From assembly GCA_947457075.1 (NCBI GenBank), contig CANGUG010000009.1, positions 1 to 64,000 of the forward strand: a DNA stretch of 64,000 nucleotides, written 5' to 3'. A program made the position numbers and the translations under genes. Positions 45,865 to 55,267 of this stretch are shown here, in pieces (position 1 is the first letter of the stretch; every line of letters begins with the position of its first letter). Origin of the DNA: Bacteroidota bacterium. GTDB taxonomy: Bacteria > Bacteroidota > Bacteroidia > Chitinophagales > Chitinophagaceae. The notes below the pieces were generated by a model that saw only the letters and a list, made by a program, of their open reading frames with translations, searched no databases and was not told the origin of the DNA.

Positions 45865-47319
45865 CTATTTTTTTTCTGTATTCGGAGCGGAAATTAACCA
45901 CAAACCTAAAAAGGTAAATAGGCCATTAATAATGAGTAATTCCTGCCCAATTCTAAAGTTGCCAAAAAGGTAGGGCTGAACATAGTCCAAGCCCAAGCAC
46001 AAAATAGGTGCAATGAAACAAGGTATAGCAGCTAGCTTGTCCTTTATTTTTCGGTTTGTCATAATGCCAAAAGCAAATAAACCAAGTAAGGGACCATAAG
46101 TATAAGAGGCAATTTTTAATAGCAAATCAATGATACTTTTATTGTCTATCCATTTGAAAAGCATTACAATGATTAAAAAAATGAAAGCAAAACTTAAATG
46201 CACCCTTTGTCTAATGCGCTTTTGCTTAGCTTCATCCCAATCACTTTTTCTTTGCATGCCTATAATATCAATACAGAAACTAGAAGTCAGAGCGGTGATA
46301 GCACCATCCGCACTTGGGAAAAGTGCTGAAATCAAAGCCAAAATAAAAATAATGGATAAGTAAGGAGGCATATGTTGTAATGCAATGCTAGGGAACAAAG
46401 CGTCGCCGGTGGCTGTCACGTTTTGTGCAGTTGCAAAAAGATGTAATAACCCACCAAGGAATAAAAACAAAGTAATCACCAACAACATGCTAAATCCAAT
46501 TGTGATCATATTTTTTTGTGCATCCTTTAAGTTCTTTACCGATATGTTTTTTTGCATCATTTCCTGATCCAATCCAGTCATGGTGAGGGTAATAAAGGCA
46601 CCGCCTATAATTTGTTTTAAAAAGAAGGATTTACTATTTACATCCGTATCAAAAATGGTAGAAAGTCCATTTACTTGCATCGCATTTAAGGCTTCAGGTA
46701 TATTTAAATGCAGCTTGGATAAAATATAAATACTGCAAATAATTAAGCCAAGCAACATGCCAGAAGTTTGTAAAGTGTCGGTATATACAATTGTTTTCAC
46801 ACCCCCCTCATAAGTATATAATAAAATCATTGCCAAAATAACTAGGGTAGTCGCCCAAAAGGGTACACCCATATTGTCTAAAATAAATACCTGTAAGGTT
46901 TTCACAACCAAATACAATCTCGCGGTTGCTCCTAATGTTCTTGATAATATAAAAAAGGAAGCGCCGGTTTTATAGGCATTAAAGCCTAGTCTTGTTTCCA
47001 AATAATTATAAATAGAAGTCAAATTCATTCTATAATAAATGGGTAGTAAAATATAGGCAATTGAAAAATAACCAATTAAATAACCAATGGTTATTTGCAA
47101 ATAATGAAATGCATCTTTTCCAACCGCACCCGGAACACTTACAAAAGTGACTCCACTTAGTGAAGTGCCAATCATCCCAAAGGCCACTAACATCCAATTG
47201 CTATTTTTATTGCCAATAAAAAAAGACATATTGTTACTGTTTTTGCCTGTTATTTTAGCAACTCCTAAAAGGACGGCAAAATAGATGATCACAAAAAGAA
47301 ATAATAATCCTGCACTCAT
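45865..47319 (-). CDS. Sodium:solute symporter family protein
   Basis: The 484-residue membrane protein has about 13 hydrophobic segments with the LeuT-like layout of the SSS family. Motifs include GTSLSGVTFVSVPGA in the first core segment and AALFPSADGAITALTSSFC-like sequence (ALFPSADGAITALTSSF) in the segment that carries sodium ligands. The ATG at 47319 is used; a TTG at 47343 would add 8 residues. Substrates of this family range from sugars to amino acids and vitamins and cannot be assigned here. It heads a minus-strand unit with OMT, glucosaminidase and hpt. Confidence 0.9.
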   Translation of the reverse strand: MSAGLLFLFVIIYFAVLLGVAKITGKNSNNMSFFIGNKNSNWMLVAFGMIGTSLSGVTFVSVPGAVGKDAFHYLQITIGYLIGYFSIAYILLPIYYRMNLTSIYNYLETRLGFNAYKTGASFFILSRTLGATARLYLVVKTLQVFILDNMGVPFWATTLVILAMILLYTYEGGVKTIVYTDTLQTSGMLLGLIICSIYILSKLHLNIPEALNAMQVNGLSTIFDTDVNSKSFFLKQIIGGAFITLTMTGLDQEMMQKNISVKNLKDAQKNMITIGFSMLLVITLFLFLGGLLHLFATAQNVTATGDALFPSIALQHMPPYLSIIFILALISALFPSADGAITALTSSFCIDIIGMQRKSDWDEAKQKRIRQRVHLSFAFIFLIIVMLFKWIDNKSIIDLLLKIASYTYGPLLGLFAFGIMTNRKIKDKLAAIPCFIAPILCLGLDYVQPYLFGNFRIGQELLIINGLFTFLGLWLISAPNTEKK

Positions 47320-47407
47320 TTTAAATTGAATTAGTATTGGCAAAGTAATAACAAACTTTCAATTTTTTAGTTAAATTGCCAAAACTCTATAAATATAATT
47401 ACCCATT

Positions 47408-47959
47408 ATGAATATTAATGCAGCTACTGTTTTTTGTGGATCTAAGCCAGGGGAGGATCCAAGCTATGTATTTGCCGCTGAAAAATTGGGGAAGATACTC
47501 GCCAATGCTGGAATTACATTAGTGTACGGTGGGGGCAATAAAGGCATTATGGGGGCCATTGCCAATGCATGCTTAGAGGCGAATGGTAAGGTGATAGGCA
47601 TTATCCCTGAGTTGTTATTGGCTTGGGAGGCACAACATGAAGGATTAACGGAGCTAATTGTTACAGACTCAATGCATGCAAGAAAATTACTTTTATACGA
47701 GAAATGTGATGTAGCTATAGTTTTACCTGGAGGGATGGGTACTTTGGATGAATTATTTGAAATGCTCACTTGGAACAATTTAAAAATTCACAATAAGAAA
47801 GTATATATTTTAAATATCAATGGATATTACAATGCATTAATCCAATTATTAGATGCAATGGATGCTCGAGGCTTTATGTACGAATCTTGGCGCACAAGGT
47901 TAATTGAATGCAATTCCGTGGAAGGACTTAGTCAGTTTTTGATCTCCGAGAGCGTATAG
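47408..47959 (+). CDS. LOG family nucleotide phosphoribohydrolase
   Basis: The 183-residue protein matches the LOG/TIGR00730 family, which splits nucleoside 5'-monophosphates into base and ribose 5-phosphate (cytokinin activation in plants). The signature is complete: GGGNKGIMG (41-49), MHARK near residue 89 and PGGMGTLDE (107-115). In bacteria the substrate is usually AMP or an unknown modified nucleotide. Its 3' end overlaps the convergent outer-membrane gene by 32 bases. Confidence 0.93.
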   Translation: MNINAATVFCGSKPGEDPSYVFAAEKLGKILANAGITLVYGGGNKGIMGAIANACLEANGKVIGIIPELLLAWEAQHEGLTELIVTDSMHARKLLLYEKCDVAIVLPGGMGTLDELFEMLTWNNLKIHNKKVYILNINGYYNALIQLLDAMDARGFMYESWRTRLIECNSVEGLSQFLISESV

Positions 47960-48539
47960 GAACGCCAAAGCCTGCTCTAAAGATGGGCTGTGCAGTTAAT
48001 TGCCCCATCCTATAAGGGGATTGAGGTGAATTAATTAAGTCAAACATGATGGAGAAGTAAGAGAAGCTACTTTCACTTCTTTGACCATAACCAATACCCG
48101 TTAGCACACTAGGTGCACTTACGCTTGCACTTCCGCTATTCCCGGTAGAAGTAAAATCTCTGGCTCTACTAAATGTCCAATTGTACTCAGGTTGAATTTG
48201 AACAAACAACTTTTGTACTGGCCATATTCTTGCAAAACCACCTAATCCTAATTGGGTGTTATTGGATCTTGACATTACATTCCCTCCGTTGTCTAAATAT
48301 TTAAATGAAGCGTAATAAAAATTAACCGCTGCACCCAGATCTACATATTGATTATAGCTTTTAATAAGTTCTGGGTTCAAACCAATTTGAAAGGAGCCCG
48401 TACCGCCCCCTAATACAAGGCCGCCCCCAAAATAAACAGGCTTTCTATTTAACTGGGGAGAAGTGACAATAGTGGTTTGCGCATTTGCATTTTCTAAGGC
48501 AATGGCAATCAATAACATTAAAATTAATTTTCTGATCAT
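47928..48539 (-). CDS. Outer membrane beta-barrel-like protein of unknown function
   Basis: The 203-residue protein starts at the ATG at 48539 (MIRKLILMLL), 10 bases after the upstream gene; an earlier start would overlap that gene. A signal peptide ends at ANAQ (about residue 20). The rest alternates glycine- and aromatic-rich strands (GGGLVLGGGTGSFQIGLN, LFVQIQPEYNWTF), ending RAGFGVPIRSRRSKTD, which suggests an eight-stranded outer membrane barrel. The function is unknown. The 3' end overlaps the convergent LOG gene by 32 bases. Confidence 0.78.
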   Translation of the reverse strand: MIRKLILMLLIAIALENANAQTTIVTSPQLNRKPVYFGGGLVLGGGTGSFQIGLNPELIKSYNQYVDLGAAVNFYYASFKYLDNGGNVMSRSNNTQLGLGGFARIWPVQKLFVQIQPEYNWTFSRARDFTSTGNSGSASVSAPSVLTGIGYGQRSESSFSYFSIMFDLINSPQSPYRMGQLTAQPIFRAGFGVPIRSRRSKTD

Positions 48540-48549
48540 GAATAAAAAT

Positions 48550-49956
48550 TTAATTTGTAAGATCAAAAATTTTGCCTTGGTTTAAAATATTGTTAGGGTC
48601 AAAGGTTTTTTTAATACCACTCATTAATTCCATGGATATGGTATCAAATACAACTGGCATATAGCTTTTTTGAATAAGTCCAATACCATGCTCGCCACTA
48701 ATGGTTCCACCCAATGAGTAAACCAATTTAAACAAATCCTTTAATATTCCGTTCATTTCTGCACTCTCAAAACTTTTCTTAATAGTAGGGTGGTTAATTC
48801 TTATGTGCAAATTGCCATCGCCAGCATGTCCATAACAAACTACTTTAAAACCGTTTGCTTCGCCTAAAGCTTTAACACCTTTAATGAGTTTAGGAAGTTC
48901 TGCCCTTGGCACCACCGTGTCTTCCTCAATCGTATAGCCAGCAGCTACTGCTGCTTCATTTGCTTTTCGGCGTATTTTCCAAAGCTCATTTTTTTGTTGT
49001 GCGTCATCGGCAAAATACAATTCGCCCACTTCATAATTGGACAATACTTCCGAAATAGCTTCCATCTCACTCATTAATACCTCCAAATTATTTCCGTCAA
49101 CTTCTATGATTAAATGTGCAGCTAATTCGGGCGTTAAAGGAATTGCGGTACTGTCTAACATTTTGGTAGCAAGGGTAATCGCATCAATTTCCATTAACTC
49201 CATGGCACTTGGCGTTATGCCAGCTCTAAATATGGCACTCACTGCTTCGCTTGCTTTTTCCAAACTATTGAATGGCGCAAGTAATAATAAATCAAATTTA
49301 GGATGAGGGATTAATCTCAATACTATTTTAGTTACAATGCCTAAAGTACCTTCGCTACCTACAATAAGCTGGGTAATATTATAACCCGTAGCATTTTTTA
49401 GCACATTAGAGCCGGTCCAAATAATTTCACCAGTGGGTAATACCAGTTCTAAATTCAATACATAGTCTTTTACCACTCCATATTTTACTGCTTTAGGGCC
49501 ACCTGAATTTTCAGAAATATTACCGCCAATAAAACAGCTGCCTTTACTCGCAGGGTCGGGGGGATAAAACAGTCCTTTTTCTTTCACGGTATTTTGTAAC
49601 ACTTCGGTAATCACTCCTGGCTCGGTGGTGACTTGTAGGTTGCGTTCATCAATTTCTAAAATCTCATTAAATCGTTCCATAGAAATGACCAATCCACCAA
49701 AATGGGGCAGTGCTCCACCCGTTAATCCTGTACCACCGCCGCGGGGTGTTACGGGAATAAGGTGCTGGTTGCAAATGGTAAGTAAAGCTGAAATTTCTTG
49801 TGCACTACGTGGTTTCACAATCACATCGGGAGCATAAAACAGGTTTTCTGTTTCGTCTTTGCCGTACTTTTCAATATGCTCTAAATCAGTAAATAAATAG
49901 GCTTCACCCACAATGCTTTTAAACTGTTCAATGATATTAGGGGTGATTTTATTCAT
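48550..49956 (-). CDS. FAD-binding oxidase, GlcD-like (D-lactate/glycolate type)
   Basis: The 468 residues match the FAD-linked oxidase family of GlcD and D-lactate dehydrogenase. The PCMH-type FAD domain has PRGGGTGLTGGA (71-82) and NISENSGGPKAVKYGVVKDY. The C-terminal cap includes GHAGDGNLHIRIN and the ending SGEHGIGLIQKSYM. It oxidises a small 2-hydroxy acid and passes electrons to the quinone pool or another acceptor. No iron-sulfur partner (glcF) is adjacent, so glycolate versus D-lactate cannot be decided. Confidence 0.92.
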   Translation of the reverse strand: MNKITPNIIEQFKSIVGEAYLFTDLEHIEKYGKDETENLFYAPDVIVKPRSAQEISALLTICNQHLIPVTPRGGGTGLTGGALPHFGGLVISMERFNEILEIDERNLQVTTEPGVITEVLQNTVKEKGLFYPPDPASKGSCFIGGNISENSGGPKAVKYGVVKDYVLNLELVLPTGEIIWTGSNVLKNATGYNITQLIVGSEGTLGIVTKIVLRLIPHPKFDLLLLAPFNSLEKASEAVSAIFRAGITPSAMELMEIDAITLATKMLDSTAIPLTPELAAHLIIEVDGNNLEVLMSEMEAISEVLSNYEVGELYFADDAQQKNELWKIRRKANEAAVAAGYTIEEDTVVPRAELPKLIKGVKALGEANGFKVVCYGHAGDGNLHIRINHPTIKKSFESAEMNGILKDLFKLVYSLGGTISGEHGIGLIQKSYMPVVFDTISMELMSGIKKTFDPNNILNQGKIFDLTN

Positions 49957-50005
49957 TCCAAATCAAAATTTAGGGGTCAATAAAATAGTGTAGGATTATT
50001 AATTA

Positions 50006-50644
50006 CTAAAACAGACCGTACAACATACCATCTACCTTACTAATTATTTCTCCGAAGTCCTCGTCGTTTTCGCCAAACTTATTTTTATCACAATCTATTA
50101 TTAACAATGGTCCTTCTTTGTAATGCTCAATCCATTTGTTATAGTAATCATTTAATTTTTTCAAATAGTCCAAACGAATATTCTCTTCATATTCTCTGCC
50201 TCTTTTTTGAATTTGAGAAACCAAGGTTGGCACAGAAGCTTTTAAATAAATTAATAAATCCGGAGGTTGAACCATACTTTTAATCGTGCTAAAAAATCCA
50301 AAGTAATTATCAAAGTCACGCTTGCTCATCAAACCCATTTCATGTAAGTTAGGCGCAAAAATATTAGCATCCTCATAAATGGTTCTGTCCTGAATGATGG
50401 TTTCGGTACCATTTTGAATTTCTAAAATTTGGTTTAAACGACCATGCAAGAAATAAATTTGCAGGTTAAAACTCCAACGCGGCATATCGTCGTAAAAGTC
50501 AGTCAAATAGGGATTGTGGTCCACATCTTCAAACTGAGGAATCCAACGATAATGCTTACTTAACATTTCAGTTAAGGTGGTTTTGCCAGCGCCAATATTT
50601 CCAGCGATTGCTACGTGTTTTGGTTTTTTAGTCGCTTTTGCCAT
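50006..50644 (-). CDS. Deoxynucleoside kinase (dAK/dGK-like)
   Basis: This 212-residue kinase of the deoxyadenosine/deoxyguanosine kinase family phosphorylates salvaged deoxynucleosides. The P-loop is GNIGAGKTT (15-23), the substrate-base region is YFLHGRLNQI, the catalytic DRTIYEDANIFA follows near residue 86, and the lid has QKRGREYEE. A Bacteroidota group of such kinases has been described, but the specificity is inferred. It is transcribed with trpS upstream (38-base gap). Confidence 0.92.
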   Translation of the reverse strand: MAKATKKPKHVAIAGNIGAGKTTLTEMLSKHYRWIPQFEDVDHNPYLTDFYDDMPRWSFNLQIYFLHGRLNQILEIQNGTETIIQDRTIYEDANIFAPNLHEMGLMSKRDFDNYFGFFSTIKSMVQPPDLLIYLKASVPTLVSQIQKRGREYEENIRLDYLKKLNDYYNKWIEHYKEGPLLIIDCDKNKFGENDEDFGEIISKVDGMLYGLF

Positions 50645-50682
50645 AATCTTATAGGTATAGTTGAATAAGTTGTTATTATAGT

Positions 50683-51693
50683 TTAGTAGTTCATGCCTAC
50701 TGCATTACGCACAGTAGTTAAAGTGGCAGAAGCACTTGCTCTTGCTTTGTCTGCACCTTGATGAATAATTTTTAATAGTAATTCTTTATTATTTTGTAAG
50801 TCCGCTGCTTTTGAACGAATAGGGTTGATGAAATTAACCATATCTTCTGCCAATTGCTTTTTCATATCGCCATAGCGAATAATGCAATTGCCTTCGGAGC
50901 TATTGTTAAAGTCGTCTTCAAATTTTTTCACAGTATCGGCGGTACTTACCAAGCTCATTAAGGTAAATAAATTTTGAATATAGTCAGGCTTTGTCGAGTT
51001 AGGGGTTAATGGTCCTTGATCGGTTTTCGCCTTCATTACTTTTTTACGAATCATTTCATCTTCATCTGCTAAAAACAAAGTAGTCATTTGATTTTCACTC
51101 TTACTCATTTTGCCATTGCCGTCCAAGCCCATAATTTTTACCAACTCGCTATTGTAATTAAATGCATAAGGTAAAGGGAAGGTCTCGCCATATCTGTGGT
51201 TAAAACGTTCTGCAAAATTTCTAGCCATTTCTAAATTCTGTTCCTGGTCTTTTCCCACAGGCACTTTCACCGCACGATGAATTAATATGTCGGCTGCTTG
51301 TAAAACAGGATAGGTTAATAAGCCTGCATTCACATTCTCTGGTTGCATGCGCACTTTGTCTTTAAATGTAGTCGTTTTTTCCAACTCCCCTTTATAGGCT
51401 AGCATATTTAAATACAAATACAATTCTGCAATTTCTGGGACATCACTTTGAACATACAAAGACACTTTTTCGGGGTCTAAGCCACAGGCAATATTTTCAG
51501 CCACCACTCTTAAAACACTTTCTTGTAAAGTTTTAGTGTCTGGGTGGGTAGTTAAACTATGCCAGTTGGCCACAAAAAAGTAACAATTATATTCGTCTTG
51601 CATACGCACATAATTGCGCATAGCACCAAAATAGTTCCCTAAATGTAAAAAGCCGGTGGGGCGGATTCCACTCAATACAATTTCCTTTTCCAT
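50683..51693 (-). CDS. trpS: Tryptophanyl-tRNA synthetase
   Basis: The class I aminoacyl-tRNA synthetase charges tRNA-Trp. The ATG at 51693 gives 336 residues starting MEKEIVLSGIRPTG, the standard N-terminus; a longer frame from 51717 is not needed. The HIGH motif is HLGN (17-20) and the KMSKS motif is intact at 195-199. VGKDQEQNLEMARNFAERFN is the tryptophan-pocket signature. It is divergent from recG with about 80 bases between start codons, and deoxynucleoside kinase follows downstream. Confidence 0.97.
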   Translation of the reverse strand: MEKEIVLSGIRPTGFLHLGNYFGAMRNYVRMQDEYNCYFFVANWHSLTTHPDTKTLQESVLRVVAENIACGLDPEKVSLYVQSDVPEIAELYLYLNMLAYKGELEKTTTFKDKVRMQPENVNAGLLTYPVLQAADILIHRAVKVPVGKDQEQNLEMARNFAERFNHRYGETFPLPYAFNYNSELVKIMGLDGNGKMSKSENQMTTLFLADEDEMIRKKVMKAKTDQGPLTPNSTKPDYIQNLFTLMSLVSTADTVKKFEDDFNNSSEGNCIIRYGDMKKQLAEDMVNFINPIRSKAADLQNNKELLLKIIHQGADKARASASATLTTVRNAVGMNY

Positions 51694-51773
51694 AGCTTTG
51701 CGAAGATAATGAAACAAGACCCCATTTTTTGCTATCTTTTTGGGATATTTGTACCCAATTCAAAAAAAATATT

Positions 51774-53876
51774 TTGAGCCAAGCATCTCTTTTACAAAGT
51801 CCCATAGAATACCTAAAAGGAGTAGGCCCTTTAAGGGCTGATATGCTTAAGAAAGAGCTTAATTTGTACACTTTTGGGGACCTTTTACACCATTTCCCGA
51901 ATAGACATATTGACAAGACCCAGGTTACGCCCATCGGACAGGTAACCCCAGATATGGACTTTGTTCAGGTAAGAGGGGTGCTCCAGGGCATAGATATTAT
52001 TGGGGAGAAGCGCTCCAAAAGGATGGTGACCCAGTTAAAAGACAGTACTGGACAAATAGAATTGGCATGGTTTCAAGGCATTAATTGGGTACAAAAAAGT
52101 ATTGTGGAAGGTCAGGCTTATTTGGTATTTGGCCGTGTAAGTTTTTTTAATGGACGTGCTCAAATTGTGCATCCTGAAATTGAACCTTATGTGGCGGCAA
52201 CGGCAGGACAAAAAGCATTATTGGAACCAGTATATCCTTCCACAGAAAAATTAAAATCCCGTGGGTTAAATGGGAAACAAATAGGGAAGCTAACACAAAC
52301 CTTATTTCAACAAATTAGTGAAAGAGATTTGCCCGAAAATTTGCCGGCGCATCTATTAAAAGATAGAATGGGAAGATGGGAAGCCTATAGACAAATTCAT
52401 TTTCCTACTTCACAACAACAGTATAAAAAAGCTTTAGCTAGACTGGTTTTTGAGGAATTGTTTATGGCTCAAGTTCGTTTGAATTTAATTAAAATTGATA
52501 GGCATAAAAACAGTCGGGGCCATCAATTCGAAGTGGTAGGTGAACATTTTAATACCTTTTACAATAAGCATTTACCTTTTCAGTTAACAGGTGCGCAAAA
52601 GCGCGTGATAAAAGAAATAAGACAGGATACTGCCAGAGGCTTCCAAATGAATAGATTGTTACAAGGCGATGTAGGAAGTGGTAAAACCATGATTGCTTTA
52701 CTTTCCATGTTAATTGCAGCAGACAATGGATATCAAAGTTGTTTGATGGCGCCTACCGAAATTTTAGCCCAACAACACTTTGCAAGTTTAAGTGAATTGC
52801 TAAAGGACATGTCTTTGGAAGTGGCTTTATTAACCGGCAGTACCAAAACTGCAGAACGACGAAGAATATTACAGGGACTCCTAGAAGATACCATACATTT
52901 TGTAGTGGGTACCCATGCCATTATTGAAGAAGTGGTACAGTTTAAAAATTTAGGATTGGCTGTCATTGATGAGCAACATCGTTTTGGGGTTGCGCAAAGG
53001 GCACAGCTGTGGAAAAAATCAACCATCCCCCCACATGTCCTGGTGATGACTGCTACGCCCATTCCTAGAACCCTTGCCATGACAGCTTTTGGCGACTTGG
53101 ATTACAGTGTAATGGATGAATTGCCTCCGGGTCGTCAACCCATTAAAACCGTGCATCGATATGAAACATCTCGTGCGAGTGTAATGGATTTTGTGAAGAC
53201 AGAAATTACCAAAGGAAGGCAAGCTTATTATGTTTATCCTTTAATTGAGGAGAGCGAAAAAATGAGTTATGAGGATTTAATGCAAGGCTATGAACAAGTA
53301 AAAAGTTTCTTCCCTGAACCTAAGTATAAGATAAGTATGGTGCATGGGAAGCAAAAAAATATCGAGAAAGAAACCAATATGCAAAGGTTTATTTTGGGAG
53401 ATACACAAATACTGGTGGGTACAACGGTGATTGAAGTGGGGGTGAATGTACCCAATGCAAGTGTAATGGTGATAGAAAGTGCAGAGAAATTTGGTTTATC
53501 ACAATTACATCAATTAAGAGGTAGGGTGGGAAGAGGATCAGCGCAAAGTTATTGTATCCTTCTAAGTAGTGTAAAGGCAAGTAGGGAAGCAAAAAATAGG
53601 TTAAAAATTATGTGTGAAACCAATGACGGTTTTGTTATAGCAGAAAAGGATTTGGAACTAAGAGGACCGGGGGATATTGATGGCACAAGGCAAAGTGGAG
53701 CGCTCAATTTTAGGCTGGCAAACATAATTAATGATCGACAAAGCTTGGAAGAAGCTAAAAATGAAGCCTATGCTATTTGTGAAAAGGACCCTACTTTACA
53801 GCAGCCGGAAAACCTACCTATCCGTTTATATTTACAGTCCCAAAAGACAAAAATTGGATGGGGAAAGATTGCATAA
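51774..53876 (+). CDS. recG: ATP-dependent DNA helicase RecG
   Basis: RecG reverses stalled replication forks and processes branched DNA. The likely start is the TTG at 51774 (MSQASLLQSPIEYLKG), giving 700 residues; an upstream TTG at 51729 would add 15 unusual residues. The N-terminal wedge domain with an OB fold (VQVRGVLQGIDI) is followed by the SF2 helicase with Walker A GDVGSGKT (298-305), DEQH (399-402) and TATPIPRTLAMTAFGDLD. The TRG motif and C-terminus are typical. No ATG lies near the start, so translation from TTG is inferred. Confidence 0.96.
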   Translation: MSQASLLQSPIEYLKGVGPLRADMLKKELNLYTFGDLLHHFPNRHIDKTQVTPIGQVTPDMDFVQVRGVLQGIDIIGEKRSKRMVTQLKDSTGQIELAWFQGINWVQKSIVEGQAYLVFGRVSFFNGRAQIVHPEIEPYVAATAGQKALLEPVYPSTEKLKSRGLNGKQIGKLTQTLFQQISERDLPENLPAHLLKDRMGRWEAYRQIHFPTSQQQYKKALARLVFEELFMAQVRLNLIKIDRHKNSRGHQFEVVGEHFNTFYNKHLPFQLTGAQKRVIKEIRQDTARGFQMNRLLQGDVGSGKTMIALLSMLIAADNGYQSCLMAPTEILAQQHFASLSELLKDMSLEVALLTGSTKTAERRRILQGLLEDTIHFVVGTHAIIEEVVQFKNLGLAVIDEQHRFGVAQRAQLWKKSTIPPHVLVMTATPIPRTLAMTAFGDLDYSVMDELPPGRQPIKTVHRYETSRASVMDFVKTEITKGRQAYYVYPLIEESEKMSYEDLMQGYEQVKSFFPEPKYKISMVHGKQKNIEKETNMQRFILGDTQILVGTTVIEVGVNVPNASVMVIESAEKFGLSQLHQLRGRVGRGSAQSYCILLSSVKASREAKNRLKIMCETNDGFVIAEKDLELRGPGDIDGTRQSGALNFRLANIINDRQSLEEAKNEAYAICEKDPTLQQPENLPIRLYLQSQKTKIGWGKIA

Positions 53877-53951
53877 ATCAGCTACTTTTTTAAGTATCTT
53901 GCAGGCAGGTGCAGCATAGTCTCTTCACCTTGAAAACAAAAAATAAATCCT

Positions 53952-55247
53952 ATGAAATATTTACCATTAGATTCAAAAATATTTATTCAAAATAGAAAAC
54001 GTTTTGTATCCAAAATGCAAAAAAATAGCATTGCTATTATTGTAAGCAATGATGAGTTCCCTGTGAATGGGGATGCCTTGCATGGTTTTGTTCAAAATAG
54101 TGATTTGTTTTGGTTATCAGGCATAGAGCAGGAGGGGACTATGGTCATTTTATTTCCAGACAATCCAGATCCAAAATACCGAGAAGTATTGGTGCTTACC
54201 CGTCCTCAGGAATTAAAAGAAATTTGGGATGGTAAAAGACTAAGGGCTAACGAAGCAACATCAATTTCTGGAATGACTACCATTGTTTGGGAGGATGCAT
54301 TGGATGGTATGTTACAACAATGGATTCATTTGGCCGATGCTATTTATTTAGACTCTAATGAAAACGATCGTAAAAATAATTTAGTGCGTACACATGAATA
54401 TCGATTCATTGATGAAATGAAATCGCGTTATCCATTGCATCAATATTTACGCGCAGCAAAAATATTTAAGGATTTAAGAGGTATCAAAACCAAAGAGGAG
54501 GTAATAGTAATACAAAAAGCCATTGATATTACAGAAGTGGCTTTCAGAAGGTTATTACAGTTTATTCAACCAGGCGTTTTTGAATATGAAATTGAAGCTG
54601 AAATTTACCATTCATTTTTATCTCAAAGAGCTACTGGTGTTGCCTATCATAGTATTATTGCAAGTGGAGACAATGCACGCACTTTGCATTATGTGAGCAA
54701 TAATAATGAGTGTAAGGACGGCGAATTAATTTTAATGGATTTTGGGGCAGCTTATGGTGGATACAATGCCGACCTAACAAGAACTGTTCCTGTAAATGGT
54801 AAATTTACCAAGCGCCAAAAAGAAGTGTACAATGCTTGTTTGCATTTACATGATTATGCAAAGTCTATTTTAAAGCCTGGCATTAGTATTTTAAAATATA
54901 CCGATAAAGTAGGGGAGGAAGCCACCAAGCAATTTTTAAAAATCGGATTGTTAAACAAAACAGATATTAAAAACGAGGATAAAAATAATCCAGCGTATCG
55001 CAAATATTTATACCATGGTATTTCTCATCATTTGGGAATTGATGTACATGATTTGGGAACGAGAACTGCTCCAATTCAACCAGGTATGGTGTTTACGGTA
55101 GAGCCAGGAATCTACATCAAGGAAGAAGGCATGGGTGTTCGTATTGAAAATAATGTATGGATCACTAAAACAGGTAACCAAGACTTATTTAAAAACATTC
55201 CAATTAAAGCGGAAGAAATTGAAGCTTTAATGCGTCGAAAAAAATAA
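53952..55247 (+). CDS. pepP: Aminopeptidase P family protein (Xaa-Pro aminopeptidase)
   Basis: This 431-residue M24B peptidase removes N-terminal residues that precede proline. The creatinase-like N-terminal domain (about 1-170) is followed by the pita-bread domain with metal ligands Asp263, Asp274 (MDFGAAYGGYNADL), His359 (ISHHLG), Glu384 (VEPGIY) and Glu399 (VRIENN). The length is close to E. coli PepP. No signal peptide is present, so it is cytoplasmic. pssA, purS and rsmI follow with gaps of 20, 12 and 21 bases, forming a likely operon. Confidence 0.94.
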   Translation: MKYLPLDSKIFIQNRKRFVSKMQKNSIAIIVSNDEFPVNGDALHGFVQNSDLFWLSGIEQEGTMVILFPDNPDPKYREVLVLTRPQELKEIWDGKRLRANEATSISGMTTIVWEDALDGMLQQWIHLADAIYLDSNENDRKNNLVRTHEYRFIDEMKSRYPLHQYLRAAKIFKDLRGIKTKEEVIVIQKAIDITEVAFRRLLQFIQPGVFEYEIEAEIYHSFLSQRATGVAYHSIIASGDNARTLHYVSNNNECKDGELILMDFGAAYGGYNADLTRTVPVNGKFTKRQKEVYNACLHLHDYAKSILKPGISILKYTDKVGEEATKQFLKIGLLNKTDIKNEDKNNPAYRKYLYHGISHHLGIDVHDLGTRTAPIQPGMVFTVEPGIYIKEEGMGVRIENNVWITKTGNQDLFKNIPIKAEEIEALMRRKK

Positions 55248-55267
55248 AAAGGAATAAATTAAAATTC

